64,000 bases of DNA from NCBI RefSeq assembly GCF_024753145.1, contig NZ_JANUGU010000005.1:62001-126000 (forward strand), in the 5' to 3' direction. Source of the DNA: Massilia terrae (lineage in GTDB: Bacteria; Pseudomonadota; Gammaproteobacteria; Burkholderiales; Burkholderiaceae_D). Of the stretch, positions 35,029 through 44,773 are shown one piece after another; the stretch's first letter is position 1, and each line of letters starts with the position of its first letter. The notes under the pieces are model-generated. The model had not been told where the DNA came from, ran no database searches, and saw only the letters and a program-made list of their open reading frames with translations. A program made the translations under genes and the position numbers.

Positions 35029-35169
35029 CTGTACCGCCGGGCTGTCGATGCGGGCGCGACGATCGTGCTCGGGCTGGTGGACGAGGACTACGGCGGGCGC
35101 GGCTTCACCTGCCGCGATCTCGAAGGCCACGTCTGGAGTATCGGAACCTACGATCCCTGGAAAGAGTGA
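35029..35169 (+). pseudogene. C-terminal remnant of a VOC/glyoxalase-family gene
   Basis: In the +1 frame relative to the end of the LytTR gene, codons up to the TGA at 35167 read LYRRAVDAGATIVLGLVD then EDYGGRGFTCRDLEGHVW and SIGTYDPWKE. This is the typical last strand-loop of vicinal-oxygen-chelate (PhnB/glyoxalase-like) proteins. Only about 46 of an expected 130-160 residues remain, there is no start codon, and the fragment abuts the LytTR stop. It is a deletion remnant. Confidence 0.78.
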
Positions 35170-35204
35170 TAAATTGACAGCTGGCGCATACCGGGGGCAG
35201 AGCC

Positions 35205-35594
35205 ATGACCAAGGACGAGCAGGAAATCCGCAACCTCATCGAATCGTGGCTGCGCGCCACGCGTGAAGGCGACGTCGACACGGTGCTCAGCCTGATGGAA
35301 CCGGACGTGATCTTCCTCGTGCCGGACAAGCCGCCGATGGCCGGGCGCGAAGCATTCGGCGCTGCGCTGCGCGCGGCGCTGGGCAAGCACGCCATTCAAA
35401 CCACCAGCACCATCGACGAGATCTCGGTGTGTGGCGACATCGCCTACAGCCGCACGCACCTCGACGTCACCGTGATCTCCAAGCACGACGGGCTGCCGAT
35501 GCGGCGCAGCGGGAATACGCTGTCCATCCTGCGGCGCGGTGCGGACGGGAAGTGGCGGCTATACCGGGATGCGAACATGGTGGTGCCGTCCTGA
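35205..35594 (+). CDS. SnoaL-like/DUF4440 (NTF2-fold) protein
   Basis: 129 residues with the NTF2-like pattern: IRNLIESWLRATREGDVDTVLSLMEPDVIFLVP (cone helices), PPMAGREAFGAALRAAL, then strands ending RRSGNTLSILRRGADGKWRLYRDAN. These SgcJ/EcaC-type proteins are stand-alone ligand-binding or isomerase-like folds of diverse function. It follows the VOC remnant, a common partner of such genes. Specific role unknown. Confidence 0.85.
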   Translation: MTKDEQEIRNLIESWLRATREGDVDTVLSLMEPDVIFLVPDKPPMAGREAFGAALRAALGKHAIQTTSTIDEISVCGDIAYSRTHLDVTVISKHDGLPMRRSGNTLSILRRGADGKWRLYRDANMVVPS

Positions 35595-35673
35595 GGCCGC
35601 GTGACAAAGTGCGCGTAACAAAAGAGATCGTTCCAGATATAGGAAACCGTCGTTCTCTATCTTGCGTCAGCTG

Positions 35674-36432
35674 TCAGGCGGCGGCTCTTCCAGTCGCATC
35701 ACGCGTCGCATCCACCAGCCCGCGCGTGTAGGGATGCAGCCCATGCCCCACAACCAGCGCCTCGCTCGGCTGCACGTCCACGATGCGTCCGTGCTGCATC
35801 ACCCCTACCCTATCGCACAGGTGCACCACCACGCCCAGGTCATGGGTGACCATGATGTAGGTGAGCCCATCGCGTTCCCGCAACTCAGCCAGCAGGTTGA
35901 GGATTTCGGCCTGCACGGACACATCCAGCGCCGACGTCGGCTCGTCCAGCAGCAGGATGCGCGGCTCCAGGATCAGCGCCCGCGCGATCGCCACCCGCTG
36001 CCGTTGGCCGCCCGACATCTGGTGCGGATAACGGTAGCGGAACGACGCATCCAGCCCGACCTTCTTCAGTATCTGCCCCACGCGCGCGTCCACGTCGCCA
36101 ATCCCGTGGATGTGCAGCGGTTCCGACAAGGCCGTGTTGACGGTATGCCGCGGATGTAGCGAACCGTAGGGATCCTGGAACACCATCTGCACCAGCCGGC
36201 AGCGCTCGCGGTAGATCTTGCGCCCCAGCGCCCTGCCGCCGATTTCGATACGGCCTTGCCAGTGCTGGTACAGTCCCGCCATGCAGCGCAGGACCGTGGA
36301 CTTGCCCGATCCCGATTCGCCGACCAGTCCGAATGCCTCGCCCTCGGCCACCGAAAAACTCACCTCGTGCAGGACCTTGTGCAGGTCCGCGCCACTGCCG
36401 AAGGCCAGCCCCAGCTTTTCCACTGAAATCAT
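35674..36432 (-). CDS. Dipeptide-type ABC transporter ATPase (DppF-like)
   Basis: 252 residues. Walker [10 protein letters not shown], signature [15 protein letters not shown], Walker [13 protein letters not shown] and the H-loop VTHDLGVV. Second ATPase of the importer, last gene of the six-gene operon that starts with the TonB receptor or the enolase-type enzyme. Nine bases separate it from the preceding ATPase gene. Slightly short at the C-terminus compared with DppF (about 330), lacking the usual oligopeptide/dipeptide C-terminal extension. Confidence 0.9.
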   Translation of the reverse strand: MISVEKLGLAFGSGADLHKVLHEVSFSVAEGEAFGLVGESGSGKSTVLRCMAGLYQHWQGRIEIGGRALGRKIYRERCRLVQMVFQDPYGSLHPRHTVNTALSEPLHIHGIGDVDARVGQILKKVGLDASFRYRYPHQMSGGQRQRVAIARALILEPRILLLDEPTSALDVSVQAEILNLLAELRERDGLTYIMVTHDLGVVVHLCDRVGVMQHGRIVDVQPSEALVVGHGLHPYTRGLVDATRDATGRAAA

Positions 36433-36441
36433 CGTTGTCCC

Positions 36442-37281
36442 CTACCCTGCCAGCCAGGCCGGATCGCGTTGCAGCACCGGCAGCGCCGCGCGGCGCCGGT
36501 CCATGTCCGGCAGCGCCGCCAGCAGGCCGCGCGTGTACGGGTGCTGGGCCTTGTCCAGATCGGCCGCGGCGATGGTCTCGACCACGCGGCCCGCGTACAT
36601 GACCAGCACCCGGTCGCAGAAGCTGCGCACCAGATTGAGGTCGTGGGTGATGAACAGCAGGCCCAGGCCACGCTGGGTGATCAGCTCGTCCAGCACCGCC
36701 AGCACCTGGCGCCGCACCGATACATCCAGCGCGGAGGTCGGCTCGTCGGCGATCACCACTTCCGGCTCGGGAATCAGCATCATCGCGATCATCACGCGCT
36801 GCCCCATACCGCCCGAGATCTCGTGCGGGTAGCTGTCGTAGACGCGCTGCGGATCGCGAATCTGCACCGCTTCCAGCATCGCCAGCACGCGCTCGCGCGC
36901 CTCGGCACGCGGCAGCTTGCGGTGCGCCTGCAGGGCCTCGGCCACCTGGTCGCCAACCCGCATCACCGGGTTCAGCGAATACTTCGGGTCCTGCATGATC
37001 ATCGACATGCGGCGGCCGCGGATGGCCCGCATCGCGCGCTCGTCGGCGGTCAGCAGGTCGGTGTCGCCGAAGCGCAGCTTGCCGGCCTCGATGCGGGCGC
37101 TGGCCGGGTGCAGCTTGAGCAGGCTGCGGCCCACGGTCGACTTGCCCGAGCCGGACTCGCCGACGATCGCCAGCTTTTCGCGGCCCAGCGTAAAGGACAC
37201 GTCGCGTACCGCGTCCACCATCCCGTTGCGGGTGGCGAAGCTGATGCGCAGGTCCTGTACTTCCAGTTTTACGTCATCCAT
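36442..37281 (-). CDS. Dipeptide-type ABC transporter ATPase (DppD-like)
   Basis: 279 residues from ATG 37281 with AAGGAAAA before it. Walker [10 protein letters not shown], signature ISGGMGQRVMIAMML, Walker [14 protein letters not shown]-loop ITHDLNLV. Powers the importer with the downstream ATPase. Both ATPases lack, or have only a short version of, the cysteine-bearing C-terminal tail of peptide importers, in keeping with a non-peptide substrate, though this is weak evidence. Confidence 0.9.
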   Translation of the reverse strand: MDDVKLEVQDLRISFATRNGMVDAVRDVSFTLGREKLAIVGESGSGKSTVGRSLLKLHPASARIEAGKLRFGDTDLLTADERAMRAIRGRRMSMIMQDPKYSLNPVMRVGDQVAEALQAHRKLPRAEARERVLAMLEAVQIRDPQRVYDSYPHEISGGMGQRVMIAMMLIPEPEVVIADEPTSALDVSVRRQVLAVLDELITQRGLGLLFITHDLNLVRSFCDRVLVMYAGRVVETIAAADLDKAQHPYTRGLLAALPDMDRRRAALPVLQRDPAWLAG

Positions 37282-37291
37282 GCGTTTTCCT

Positions 37292-38170
37292 TCAGCTGCG
37301 CGGATCGAACACGTCGCGCAGGCCGTCACCCAGCAGGTTGAAGGCCAGGCTCACCAGCATGATCGCGGCGCCCGGCATCGCCACCAGCCACCAGCATTCC
37401 ATCATGTAGCGGCGCCCGGCCGAGATCATCGCGCCCCATTCCGGCAGCGGCGGCTGCGCGCCGAGGCCGAGGAAGCCCAGGCCGGCCGCCGTGAGGATGA
37501 CCGCCGCCATATTCATGGTCAGGCGCACCACCACCGACGAGATGCACAGCGGTGCGATGTGATGGACGAGGATGCGCGCCGGCGATGCGCCCTGCAGCTT
37601 CACCGCCGCGACGAAATCGGAGTGGCGCAGCGAGCGCGTCTCGGCGCGCGCCAGCCGCGCGATCGGTGGCCAGGAGGTCAGCGCGATCGCGATCACGGCG
37701 TGCTCCAGCCCCGGCCCGAGCGCGGCGACGAAAGCCAGCGCCAGCACCAGGCTGGGGAAGGACATGAAAATGTCGGTGATGCGCATGAAGACGTTGTCGA
37801 GCGCGCCGCCGAAGTAGCCGGAGACGGTGCCCACCGCCAGCCCGACCGGGCCGACCACGGCCGCCACCAGGCCGACGATGTACAGCGTGGTGCGCGCGCC
37901 GTAGACCACGCGGCTGAACACATCGCGTCCGTATTCGTCGGTGCCGAACCAGTGCTGCGCGCTGGGCGGGCGCAGCGCGGACAGCAGGTCCTGCGCCAGC
38001 GGATCCTGCGGCGCGACCAGCGGCGCGCACAGGGCCGCCAGCACCAGCAGCAGGATCACCACCAGGCCGGCCAGCGTCATCGGGTTGTGCAGCAGGTGGC
38101 GCGCCGTGCGCCGCAGCCGCTCGTTCATCGCTTGCGCGGGCGTGGCGGCGATGTTCGGGGAATGGCTCAT
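37292..38170 (-). CDS. Dipeptide-type ABC permease (DppC-like)
   Basis: 292 residues from ATG 38170. N-terminal cytoplasmic segment, helix 1 (NPMTLAGLVVILLLVLAALCAPLVAP), the HWFGTDEYGRDVFSRVVYG motif typical of DppC, and the EAA loop region RHSDFVAAVKLQGASPARILVHHIAP. The start overlaps the upstream permease stop (TGATG). Confidence 0.92.
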   Translation of the reverse strand: MSHSPNIAATPAQAMNERLRRTARHLLHNPMTLAGLVVILLLVLAALCAPLVAPQDPLAQDLLSALRPPSAQHWFGTDEYGRDVFSRVVYGARTTLYIVGLVAAVVGPVGLAVGTVSGYFGGALDNVFMRITDIFMSFPSLVLALAFVAALGPGLEHAVIAIALTSWPPIARLARAETRSLRHSDFVAAVKLQGASPARILVHHIAPLCISSVVVRLTMNMAAVILTAAGLGFLGLGAQPPLPEWGAMISAGRRYMMECWWLVAMPGAAIMLVSLAFNLLGDGLRDVFDPRS

Positions 38171-39240
38171 CAGTGCATCCTGGGGTCGAAGATGTTGTAG
38201 AGGGCGTCGGACAGCAGGTTCAGCGACACGAAGATGATGCCGACCACCAGCACGCAGCCCATCACGGCGTTCATGTCGCCCAGCAGCAGGCTGTTGGTCA
38301 GGTACTGGCCGAAGCCCGGCCAGGCGAACACCGTCTCGACCAGCACCGCGCCTTCCAGCAGGCCGCCGTAGGCCAGCGCCACGATGGTCAGCAGCTGGAC
38401 CAGGATGTTGCGGAAGGCGTGGCGCCACACCACCTGCCACTCCGGCAGCCCTTTCACGCGCGCCGTCAGGATGTATTCCTGCGACAGCTGCGCCAGCATG
38501 AAACTGCGCGTCATGCGGCTGATGTAGGCCATGGTGTGCAGGCCGAGGATGCAGGCCGGCAGCAGGACGTGGCGCAGCGCGCTGGCGCAGGCCGCCCAGT
38601 TGCCGGTGACGGCGGAGTCGAACAGCAGGAAGCCGGTCAGCGGGCGCACCACGCCGTCGAATTCGAGGTCGATGCGCCCCGATCCTCCGGCCCAGCCCAG
38701 CCAGGCGTAGAACACCAGCAGGCCCATCATCGCGAACCAGAACACCGGCACCGAATAGCCGGACAGGCTGATCATGCGCACGACGTTATCGCCCCAGCCG
38801 CCGTGGCGGGTGGCGGCGAACACGCCGAGCGGCACGCCGGTCAGCACGCCGATGACGATGGCCAGCGTGGCCAGTTCGGCGGTGGCCGGAAACACACGCG
38901 CGATGTCGGCGCTGACCGCGTTGCCGGTCAGGAGAGAAATGCCCAGGCGCCCGTGCGCCAGCTCGCCCAGGTAGTGGCCGAACTGGACGTACAGCGGCTT
39001 GTTCAGGCCAAGCTGCGCCGCGACCTGGTTGTAGGTCGAGGTGTCGGCATCCGGGCCGACGATGGCCAGCACCGGGTCCACGGGCATCACGCGGCCGATG
39101 AAGAAGGTCAGCACCAACAGGCCGAGCAGGGTCAGCGCCGCCGTCAGCAGGCGGGAGCGCCATGCGCGCGCGCGGGCCAGCCATGCCGCCATCGCGGGGG
39201 CCGGGGTGGCGGCGGGCGCCAGACTAGTCTTTGTAAACAT
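38170..39240 (-). CDS. Dipeptide-type ABC permease (DppB-like)
   Basis: 356 residues. DppB-type features: RVMPVDPVLAIVGPDAD, LGLNKPLYVQFGHYLGELAHGRLGISLLTG, EAA-like SQEYILTARVKGLPEWQVVWRHAFRN, LVETVFAWPGFGQYL. The first 16 residues are an Ala/Pro-rich extension, so MAAWLARARAW at 39192 is another possible start. The annotated start overlaps the binding-protein gene by 17 bases. Confidence 0.9.
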   Translation of the reverse strand: MFTKTSLAPAATPAPAMAAWLARARAWRSRLLTAALTLLGLLVLTFFIGRVMPVDPVLAIVGPDADTSTYNQVAAQLGLNKPLYVQFGHYLGELAHGRLGISLLTGNAVSADIARVFPATAELATLAIVIGVLTGVPLGVFAATRHGGWGDNVVRMISLSGYSVPVFWFAMMGLLVFYAWLGWAGGSGRIDLEFDGVVRPLTGFLLFDSAVTGNWAACASALRHVLLPACILGLHTMAYISRMTRSFMLAQLSQEYILTARVKGLPEWQVVWRHAFRNILVQLLTIVALAYGGLLEGAVLVETVFAWPGFGQYLTNSLLLGDMNAVMGCVLVVGIIFVSLNLLSDALYNIFDPRMH

Positions 39241-40828
39241 CGCGCAAATGGGTAGTGGCCGAGGGATGGCCGACGTAGTTGTGGACGCGCTTGCTCAGCA
39301 CGACCGTTTCGAGCATCTGCGACACCGGCTGGATCGCGCCGACTTCTTCATCGTACAGGCGCTGGATCTCGCGGTACATCTCGGTTTGCCGTCCCGGATC
39401 GCGTTCGGTGACGGCTTCCTCGATCAGCTGGTTGATGCGCGGGTCGTAGAAGCTGGTGCGCCAGCCCTGGAAGTTGGTCAGCTTGGCCTCGTCGCGGTTG
39501 TCCGGGTTGTAGACCATCGCGCGCAGGTTGGCGTGCGGGTGCGGCTCGACCCCGCCGCCGCCGCGCCCCACCACGATCTCGAAGCGGCGGTCGCGCATCG
39601 CGCCGTACACCTGGTTGCCGGTGCCGGACAGGATCTGGGCCTGAATGCCGGCCAGCGCCAGCGTGGCCTGCAGCGAGGTCGCGATATTAATCATCGGCGG
39701 ATCGGACAGCACGCGGATGGTGGTGGCAAAGCCGTGCGGGTAGCCCGCTTCCGCCAGCAGCTTCTTGGCGGTGGCCACGTCGAGATGGTAGCCGGGATCG
39801 GGCAAGGTCGCGGCCAGTCCCAGCATCACCGGACGCTGGTGGCTGACGCCGTAGTTGGGCATGATGGCCTGGTTGATGCCTTTGTAATCGATGAGATTGC
39901 GCAGGGCAAGGCGCACGCGGCGGTCCGCGTAGCGCGGGTCCTTCATGCTCACCGCCACGTAGTAGGTAGCGCCGCGCAGCACCGGCTGCACCACCACGTT
40001 GGCGTGGCGCTTGAGCGCTTCGATGTCGGGGCCGGACATGCCGTCGGCCAGGTCGACGTCGCCGCGGTCGATCATGAAGCGCAGCGACAGCGATTCCGGC
40101 ACGTGGCGCATCACCACGCGCCGCAGCTTGGCCGGGCCGCGCCAGTATCCGTCGAAACGGTCGAGCAGCATCGCGTCCTTGGCGCGCCACTCAGTCAGCG
40201 AGAACGGCCCGGAGCCGGCGGCGTGGTTGATCATCCATGCCGCGCCAAGGTCATTGCCCTGCTGGTGCGACAGCACGGCCTGGCGGTCGACGATGGCCGC
40301 GCTGACCGAGGTGCCGAGGGTGTAGAGCACCATCAGCGGATCGGTCGGGCGCGGCAGGTCGATGCGCAGGGTGCGCGCGTCGGTGGCGCGGATCAAGCGG
40401 TCGACATTCGACTTCGAAAAGCCATAGCTCTTCCAAGGCGAAGCCATCGCCAGGTTCAGCTTGAGGACGCGCCGCAGCGACCAGGCGGCGTCTTCGGCGG
40501 TGACGGGCGCTCCGGACTGGAAGCGCGCCCCTGTGCGCAAGGTGAGCGTGATGCTGTTGCGGTCCGGCGCGATCTCCCAGCGCTCGGCCAGGGCCGGCTC
40601 GATCTTCGTCAGGTCGCGCGGATCGAGTTCGACCAGGTAGTCGTACAGGTTGGCGACCACGCCCAGCACGTCATTGCCGGTGGCGCCGGCCGGATCGAGC
40701 GAGAGCACATTGTTCATGTTCATCCCGATCACCAGCTGGTCGCGCGGAGTGGCGGCCGGCGCCGCGCCGGATGCCGCCGCCAGCAGGCAGAACGCGGCGC
40801 GGCGCAGCCATGTCATCACGCTCGCCAT
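39224..40828 (-). CDS. Periplasmic binding protein, dipeptide/oligopeptide family (SBP family 5)
   Basis: 534 residues with a signal peptide (about 1-25, ending APAA). SBP_bac_5 pattern: LDPAGATGNDVLGVVANLYDYLVELDP, WEIAPDRNSITLTLRTGARFQSGAPVTAEDAAWSLRR, KKLLAEAGYPHGF. Family 5 proteins bind peptides, nickel chelates and also sugar oligomers. It starts three bases after the enolase-type gene, so enzyme and binder are translationally linked, pointing to a shared substrate. Confidence 0.9.
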   Translation of the reverse strand: MASVMTWLRRAAFCLLAAASGAAPAATPRDQLVIGMNMNNVLSLDPAGATGNDVLGVVANLYDYLVELDPRDLTKIEPALAERWEIAPDRNSITLTLRTGARFQSGAPVTAEDAAWSLRRVLKLNLAMASPWKSYGFSKSNVDRLIRATDARTLRIDLPRPTDPLMVLYTLGTSVSAAIVDRQAVLSHQQGNDLGAAWMINHAAGSGPFSLTEWRAKDAMLLDRFDGYWRGPAKLRRVVMRHVPESLSLRFMIDRGDVDLADGMSGPDIEALKRHANVVVQPVLRGATYYVAVSMKDPRYADRRVRLALRNLIDYKGINQAIMPNYGVSHQRPVMLGLAATLPDPGYHLDVATAKKLLAEAGYPHGFATTIRVLSDPPMINIATSLQATLALAGIQAQILSGTGNQVYGAMRDRRFEIVVGRGGGGVEPHPHANLRAMVYNPDNRDEAKLTNFQGWRTSFYDPRINQLIEEAVTERDPGRQTEMYREIQRLYDEEVGAIQPVSQMLETVVLSKRVHNYVGHPSATTHLRDVYKD

Positions 40829-40831
40829 CGC

Positions 40832-41986
40832 TCAATAGCTCGCCACGGTGTTCGCTTCGATGTAGTCGAAGTTGATGTCCTCGCCCAGGCCCGGCTTCTG
40901 CGACAGGTGCACGAAGCCTTCCTTGTCCATCGGGTCCGGCAGCGCGTTGAGGTAGGCCGGCACTTCGTCGTAGTCGAGGAAGGGATGCAGCAGGCCGCGC
41001 TCGTACCACGCGCAGTTCTTGATGGCCGCGGTGACGGCCAGGTTGGCCGCGCCGTTGCCATGCACCTCGCAGTTCATGCCGAAGGCCTCGGCCAGCGCCG
41101 CCACTTTCATGGTCGGGGTGATGCCGCCGACGCCAGGCACGCCGGCGCGCAGGATGTCGCAGGCGCCCGCCTTGGCCCAGTCGGCGCGGCTGTGGTGTTT
41201 GCCGCCCAGCGATTCGGGACCGACGATGGGGATGTCGAGCTGGCCGGCCAGCCAGGCGTACGACGCCATGCTCTGCTCGTTCATCATCTCCTCGAACCAC
41301 GCGAAGTTCAGCTTTTCCAGGGCGCGGCCGATGGTCAGCGCCTCGGTACGACTGTACCAGTGATACCCGTCCAGCATCAAGGCGATGTCGGGGCCGACGG
41401 CTTCGCGCACGGCGGCGCAGGCCCTGATGTCCATCGACACGCTGGGCGCGAACGACACTGGCGGCATCCAGGTGTGCAGCTTGATCGCCTTGTAGCCGCG
41501 CTCAACCAGCTTGACCGCGAAGCGCGCGTAATCGTCGGGCGTGGCGAGGCCCCCTTCGAGCTGGTCGCCGCACATCGTGCTGCCGTAGGCCGGCACCTTG
41601 TCGCGGTAAGCGCCCAGCAGCTTGTACACCGGCTGGCCCAGTGCGCGGCCGGCCAGGTCCCACAGTGCCTGCTCGATGGCAGCCAGCGCGCGGTCGGTCA
41701 GCTGGCCGGCGCTGCCGCGCTGCCAGTGTTCCAGTCCGTGCCACAGGCGTTCGCGGTCCAGCGGATCCTGGCCGACCAGCACCTTGCGCGCAAACGCTTC
41801 CAGTACGAATGGGCGGATCACTTCAGGCGCCGCGAAGGCGTGGCCGCTGTGGCCTTCGTCGGTGGTGATCGTGATCATGGCCATCTTTACACGCTGCTCC
41901 GGACCCGGATGCGAGTGGCCGGCGCTGTCGGAGCAGCGCTTGCTCAGGTATTCGAAGACGGTACCCTGTACACGTTCAATTTTCAT
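40832..41986 (-). CDS. Enolase-superfamily sugar-acid dehydratase-like enzyme (mandelate racemase subgroup)
   Basis: 384 residues. Mandelate-racemase subgroup residues are visible: Lys169-x-His171 in YKAIKLHTW, metal ligands Asp206 (MLDGYHW), Glu232 (WFEEMM) and Glu258 (GPESLGG), and the Asp277/His309 dyad (CDILRAG; CEVHGNG). This set predicts proton abstraction from a carboxylate substrate, usually acid-sugar dehydration. Sequence alone does not name the sugar. It lies between the TonB receptor (79 bases away) and the binding protein gene. Confidence 0.87.
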   Translation of the reverse strand: MKIERVQGTVFEYLSKRCSDSAGHSHPGPEQRVKMAMITITTDEGHSGHAFAAPEVIRPFVLEAFARKVLVGQDPLDRERLWHGLEHWQRGSAGQLTDRALAAIEQALWDLAGRALGQPVYKLLGAYRDKVPAYGSTMCGDQLEGGLATPDDYARFAVKLVERGYKAIKLHTWMPPVSFAPSVSMDIRACAAVREAVGPDIALMLDGYHWYSRTEALTIGRALEKLNFAWFEEMMNEQSMASYAWLAGQLDIPIVGPESLGGKHHSRADWAKAGACDILRAGVPGVGGITPTMKVAALAEAFGMNCEVHGNGAANLAVTAAIKNCAWYERGLLHPFLDYDEVPAYLNALPDPMDKEGFVHLSQKPGLGEDINFDYIEANTVASY

Positions 41987-42017
41987 GGTGATGCGGCTTT
42001 CTTTGATGAGGTAAATC

Positions 42018-42054
42018 GGCCAGCGGGGGGACGGGGGCTGCCCGCCCGCTGGTC
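42018..42054. promoter_or_regulatory. Intercistronic hairpin between TonB receptor and enolase-type gene
   Basis: CCAGCGGG (42020-42027) pairs with CCCGCTGG (42045-42052), with two more outer pairs, around a 17-base G-rich loop. No T-run follows on the minus strand, so it is more likely an mRNA-processing or partial-termination hairpin than a full terminator. Confidence 0.4.
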
Positions 42055-42064
42055 AGGGCCGTGC

Positions 42065-44773
42065 TCAGAAGCTGTAGGTGGCCCTCAGGTTATACGCACG
42101 TCCGATCGGGCTGGAGACATTGTTGGCGTAGGCAGTCGCGTTCGAGTTCGTCACCGGCGGATTGGTATCGAACAGGTTGCTGACACCCGCCACGATGTTC
42201 ATGTGCTGGATGCCCTTGTACGACACCGTGAAGTTCCAGATCGAATAACGCTTGATGTCGCGGTAGTACTGCGGCAGCACGTTGTTCAGGTCGTGGTATC
42301 CGGTGTTGTAGAAGTTGGTCAGGTTGGCGCCCCAGTCGCCGCGCTCCCAGCCCAGGCGCACGGTGTGCTTCCAGCGGAAGATGTAGGTCGGCGCCGACGA
42401 CACGTTACCCGAACCGGCCGAGCCGAAGCGGCCCAGGTTGGAGACCCACGGACCGTCCTTCTCGTCCTGCGACTCGAAGCGGGTGACGTAGGTGCCGTCC
42501 AGGCCGAACTTGAAGGTGCCGTAAGCGGTGCGCGGGATCTGGTACGACATGCCGACGTCGATGCCGCTGGTGCGCAGGTCGCCCAGGTTCATCGTCGTGT
42601 CCTTCACGTAGTTCAGGCTTCCGTCCGGGTTACGCACGAAAAGGTAGGCGTATTTGGCCGGATTGGTGAAGATCGCGTTCTGCGCCAGCACGCCGATGCT
42701 GTCCTTGATCTTGATGTTGAAGTAGTCGAAGGTCAGCGCGGCATTGCGGAACGGTTCGATCACCGTGCCCAGCGTCAGGTTGCGCGCCTTCTCAGGCTGC
42801 ACGTCCGGGTTGCTGCCGTTCTGGATCGGCAGGCGGGCGTTACACACGAGCAGCGGGTTGGCGCCTGCGACGGCCTTGCCGGTGCCCGGCACGCCAACCA
42901 CGCCGCCCGGGCACAGCACCGGATCGTCCCAACGCGCGCTGGTGGTCGTGGTGGCGCCAGGCAGGCGGTAGCCGTAGCGGTCGAAGATGGTGGGGGCGCG
43001 GAAGCCGGTGCTGGCCGAACCGCGGAACATGATCATCTTGGCCGGCTGCCAGCGCACGCTCAGCTTCGGGTTCACGGTGCCGCCGAAATCGCTGTAGCGG
43101 TCGGCGCGCACGGCGAAGTCGACGTCGAGGTCCTTCGTGAACGGCATGTCGACTTCAGCGAAGGCGGCGCCGATGTTGCGGTAGCCGTAGGAGTGGTTCG
43201 GGCGGCGGTTCTGGTACGGGACCAGGATGTCGGAATCGAGCGAACGGTCCTCGTTGCCGTCGTGGTGGAACTCGGCGCCGGTTGCCAGCGTCAGTGCGCC
43301 GCCGCCCAGCTGCATCAGTTCACGCGTGAAGGTGCTGTCGACGCCGGTGTACAGGACAGTGGTGTGGCGGATCTGGTTGCCGTCCATCGAAATGCTCTTC
43401 AGGTAATCCTGGCCGGCCTGGTTCTGCAGGCCGAAAGGATTCAGCACGCCGCTCAGGACGCCCGCGTTGAGCTTCGGACCGTTCACGTAGCCGTGCTCGA
43501 AATACGAATCGCGCTTGCTGGTGGCGTAGGTGAAGCCGAGGCGATAGTCCCAGCCGAGCGCCTTGCCCTCTTCCGCCAGCAACAGGCGCATATTCTTCTG
43601 CACGTCGGTGGCGACCGCCGGGCCCAGTTCGTCCAGGCTCCACGACACGTTCAGGGTCGAGCCGTTCAGGCCGGCGATGGCCGGCACGCCGGCGCTGCCT
43701 CCCGGGTAGTACGGGCTGCTCGGCGTGATCTGCATGACGGCGCCGTCGAAGCCGACGCTGGTGCTGGGCGGCTTCTGGGTGGTGATGTGCTCCTTCGAGA
43801 ACAGCAGCTCGGCGGTGAACAGCTTGTCGTCGCCGTGGCGGATGCTGCCCTTGGTGTAGAAGGTGGTCTGGGCGTTGCCCGGCAACGCCAGCACCGAGCG
43901 GTCGTTCAGCGCGCAGGTATTTTTCAGCGCCTGCACCGAGTACGGCGCCACGCAGCCGGCCGAATAATAGGGGTTGGCGGTGATATTGGTCGACGGCGAG
44001 AATACGTTCGCCGGGAAGGCGTAAGTGCCGGTACCGGCCTTCGGTGCGATGCCCAGGCTGGCCAGCAGGTCGGGGTTGGTCAGCTCCGGACGATCGAGGG
44101 AGCTGAGCGCGCCGCGATGGTGGGTGTCGACCGTGGCGTACCAGTTCCAGCCATCTTCCGCCAGCGAGCCCACGCCGCCGAGTACGGACAGGCGGTTCTC
44201 GCGCCCGCCGCCGCTGCGTTCCGGCACCACGCCCTGCGCCGTCACCTCCAGGCCCTTGTAGGTCGGTTTGGTGATGAAGTTGATCACGCCGCCGATGGCG
44301 TCGGTGCCGTAGGTGGACGAGGCGCCGTCGCGCAGCACTTCCACGCGGTTCAGGGCGCTCATCGGGATGATGTCGACGTTGATGAAGCCGTCCGAAATCG
44401 GCTCGTTGGCCAGGCGGCGGCCGTTCAGCACCACCAGGGTGCGGTTGATGCCGATGCCGCGCATATTGACGTTGGTGCCCGCGCCGGCCGACGACGGCAC
44501 GTTGGTGGCGCCGACCGGCATGGTGGTCATGACGTCGGCCACGGTGGTCAGTGCGCTGTTGTTGATTTCCTCGATCTTGACGCTGGTGACCGGCAGCGCA
44601 TTTTCGCTGGCGATGCGCTTGATGGTGGAACCGGTGATCTCGACTTTCTGGATCGGTTCCGCCGCAGCGGCATCGGCCGCCTGCTGGGCGGCGGCTTCGT
44701 TCGCGAGGGTCATGACGGCCAGCGCGATCGATGTGACGACAAACTTCCTGGGCAACGCGTGATGCTTAACCAT
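42065..44773 (-). CDS. TonB-dependent outer-membrane receptor
   Basis: 902 residues from ATG 44773 with GGAGAC upstream; the 30 extra upstream codons lack a ribosome site. Signal peptide to about residue 30 (ALAVMTLANEAAAQQ), plug domain (about 40-180; VEITGSTIKRIASENALPV, NVNMRGIGINRTLVVLNGRR, VEVLRDGASSTYGTDAIGGVINF) and a 22-strand barrel ending in the classic terminal Phe (YNLRATYSF). No N-terminal secretin/STN domain is seen, so it is a transporter, not a transducer. Operon context suggests outer-membrane import of the same molecule as the ABC system. Confidence 0.93.
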   Translation of the reverse strand: MVKHHALPRKFVVTSIALAVMTLANEAAAQQAADAAAAEPIQKVEITGSTIKRIASENALPVTSVKIEEINNSALTTVADVMTTMPVGATNVPSSAGAGTNVNMRGIGINRTLVVLNGRRLANEPISDGFINVDIIPMSALNRVEVLRDGASSTYGTDAIGGVINFITKPTYKGLEVTAQGVVPERSGGGRENRLSVLGGVGSLAEDGWNWYATVDTHHRGALSSLDRPELTNPDLLASLGIAPKAGTGTYAFPANVFSPSTNITANPYYSAGCVAPYSVQALKNTCALNDRSVLALPGNAQTTFYTKGSIRHGDDKLFTAELLFSKEHITTQKPPSTSVGFDGAVMQITPSSPYYPGGSAGVPAIAGLNGSTLNVSWSLDELGPAVATDVQKNMRLLLAEEGKALGWDYRLGFTYATSKRDSYFEHGYVNGPKLNAGVLSGVLNPFGLQNQAGQDYLKSISMDGNQIRHTTVLYTGVDSTFTRELMQLGGGALTLATGAEFHHDGNEDRSLDSDILVPYQNRRPNHSYGYRNIGAAFAEVDMPFTKDLDVDFAVRADRYSDFGGTVNPKLSVRWQPAKMIMFRGSASTGFRAPTIFDRYGYRLPGATTTTSARWDDPVLCPGGVVGVPGTGKAVAGANPLLVCNARLPIQNGSNPDVQPEKARNLTLGTVIEPFRNAALTFDYFNIKIKDSIGVLAQNAIFTNPAKYAYLFVRNPDGSLNYVKDTTMNLGDLRTSGIDVGMSYQIPRTAYGTFKFGLDGTYVTRFESQDEKDGPWVSNLGRFGSAGSGNVSSAPTYIFRWKHTVRLGWERGDWGANLTNFYNTGYHDLNNVLPQYYRDIKRYSIWNFTVSYKGIQHMNIVAGVSNLFDTNPPVTNSNATAYANNVSSPIGRAYNLRATYSF

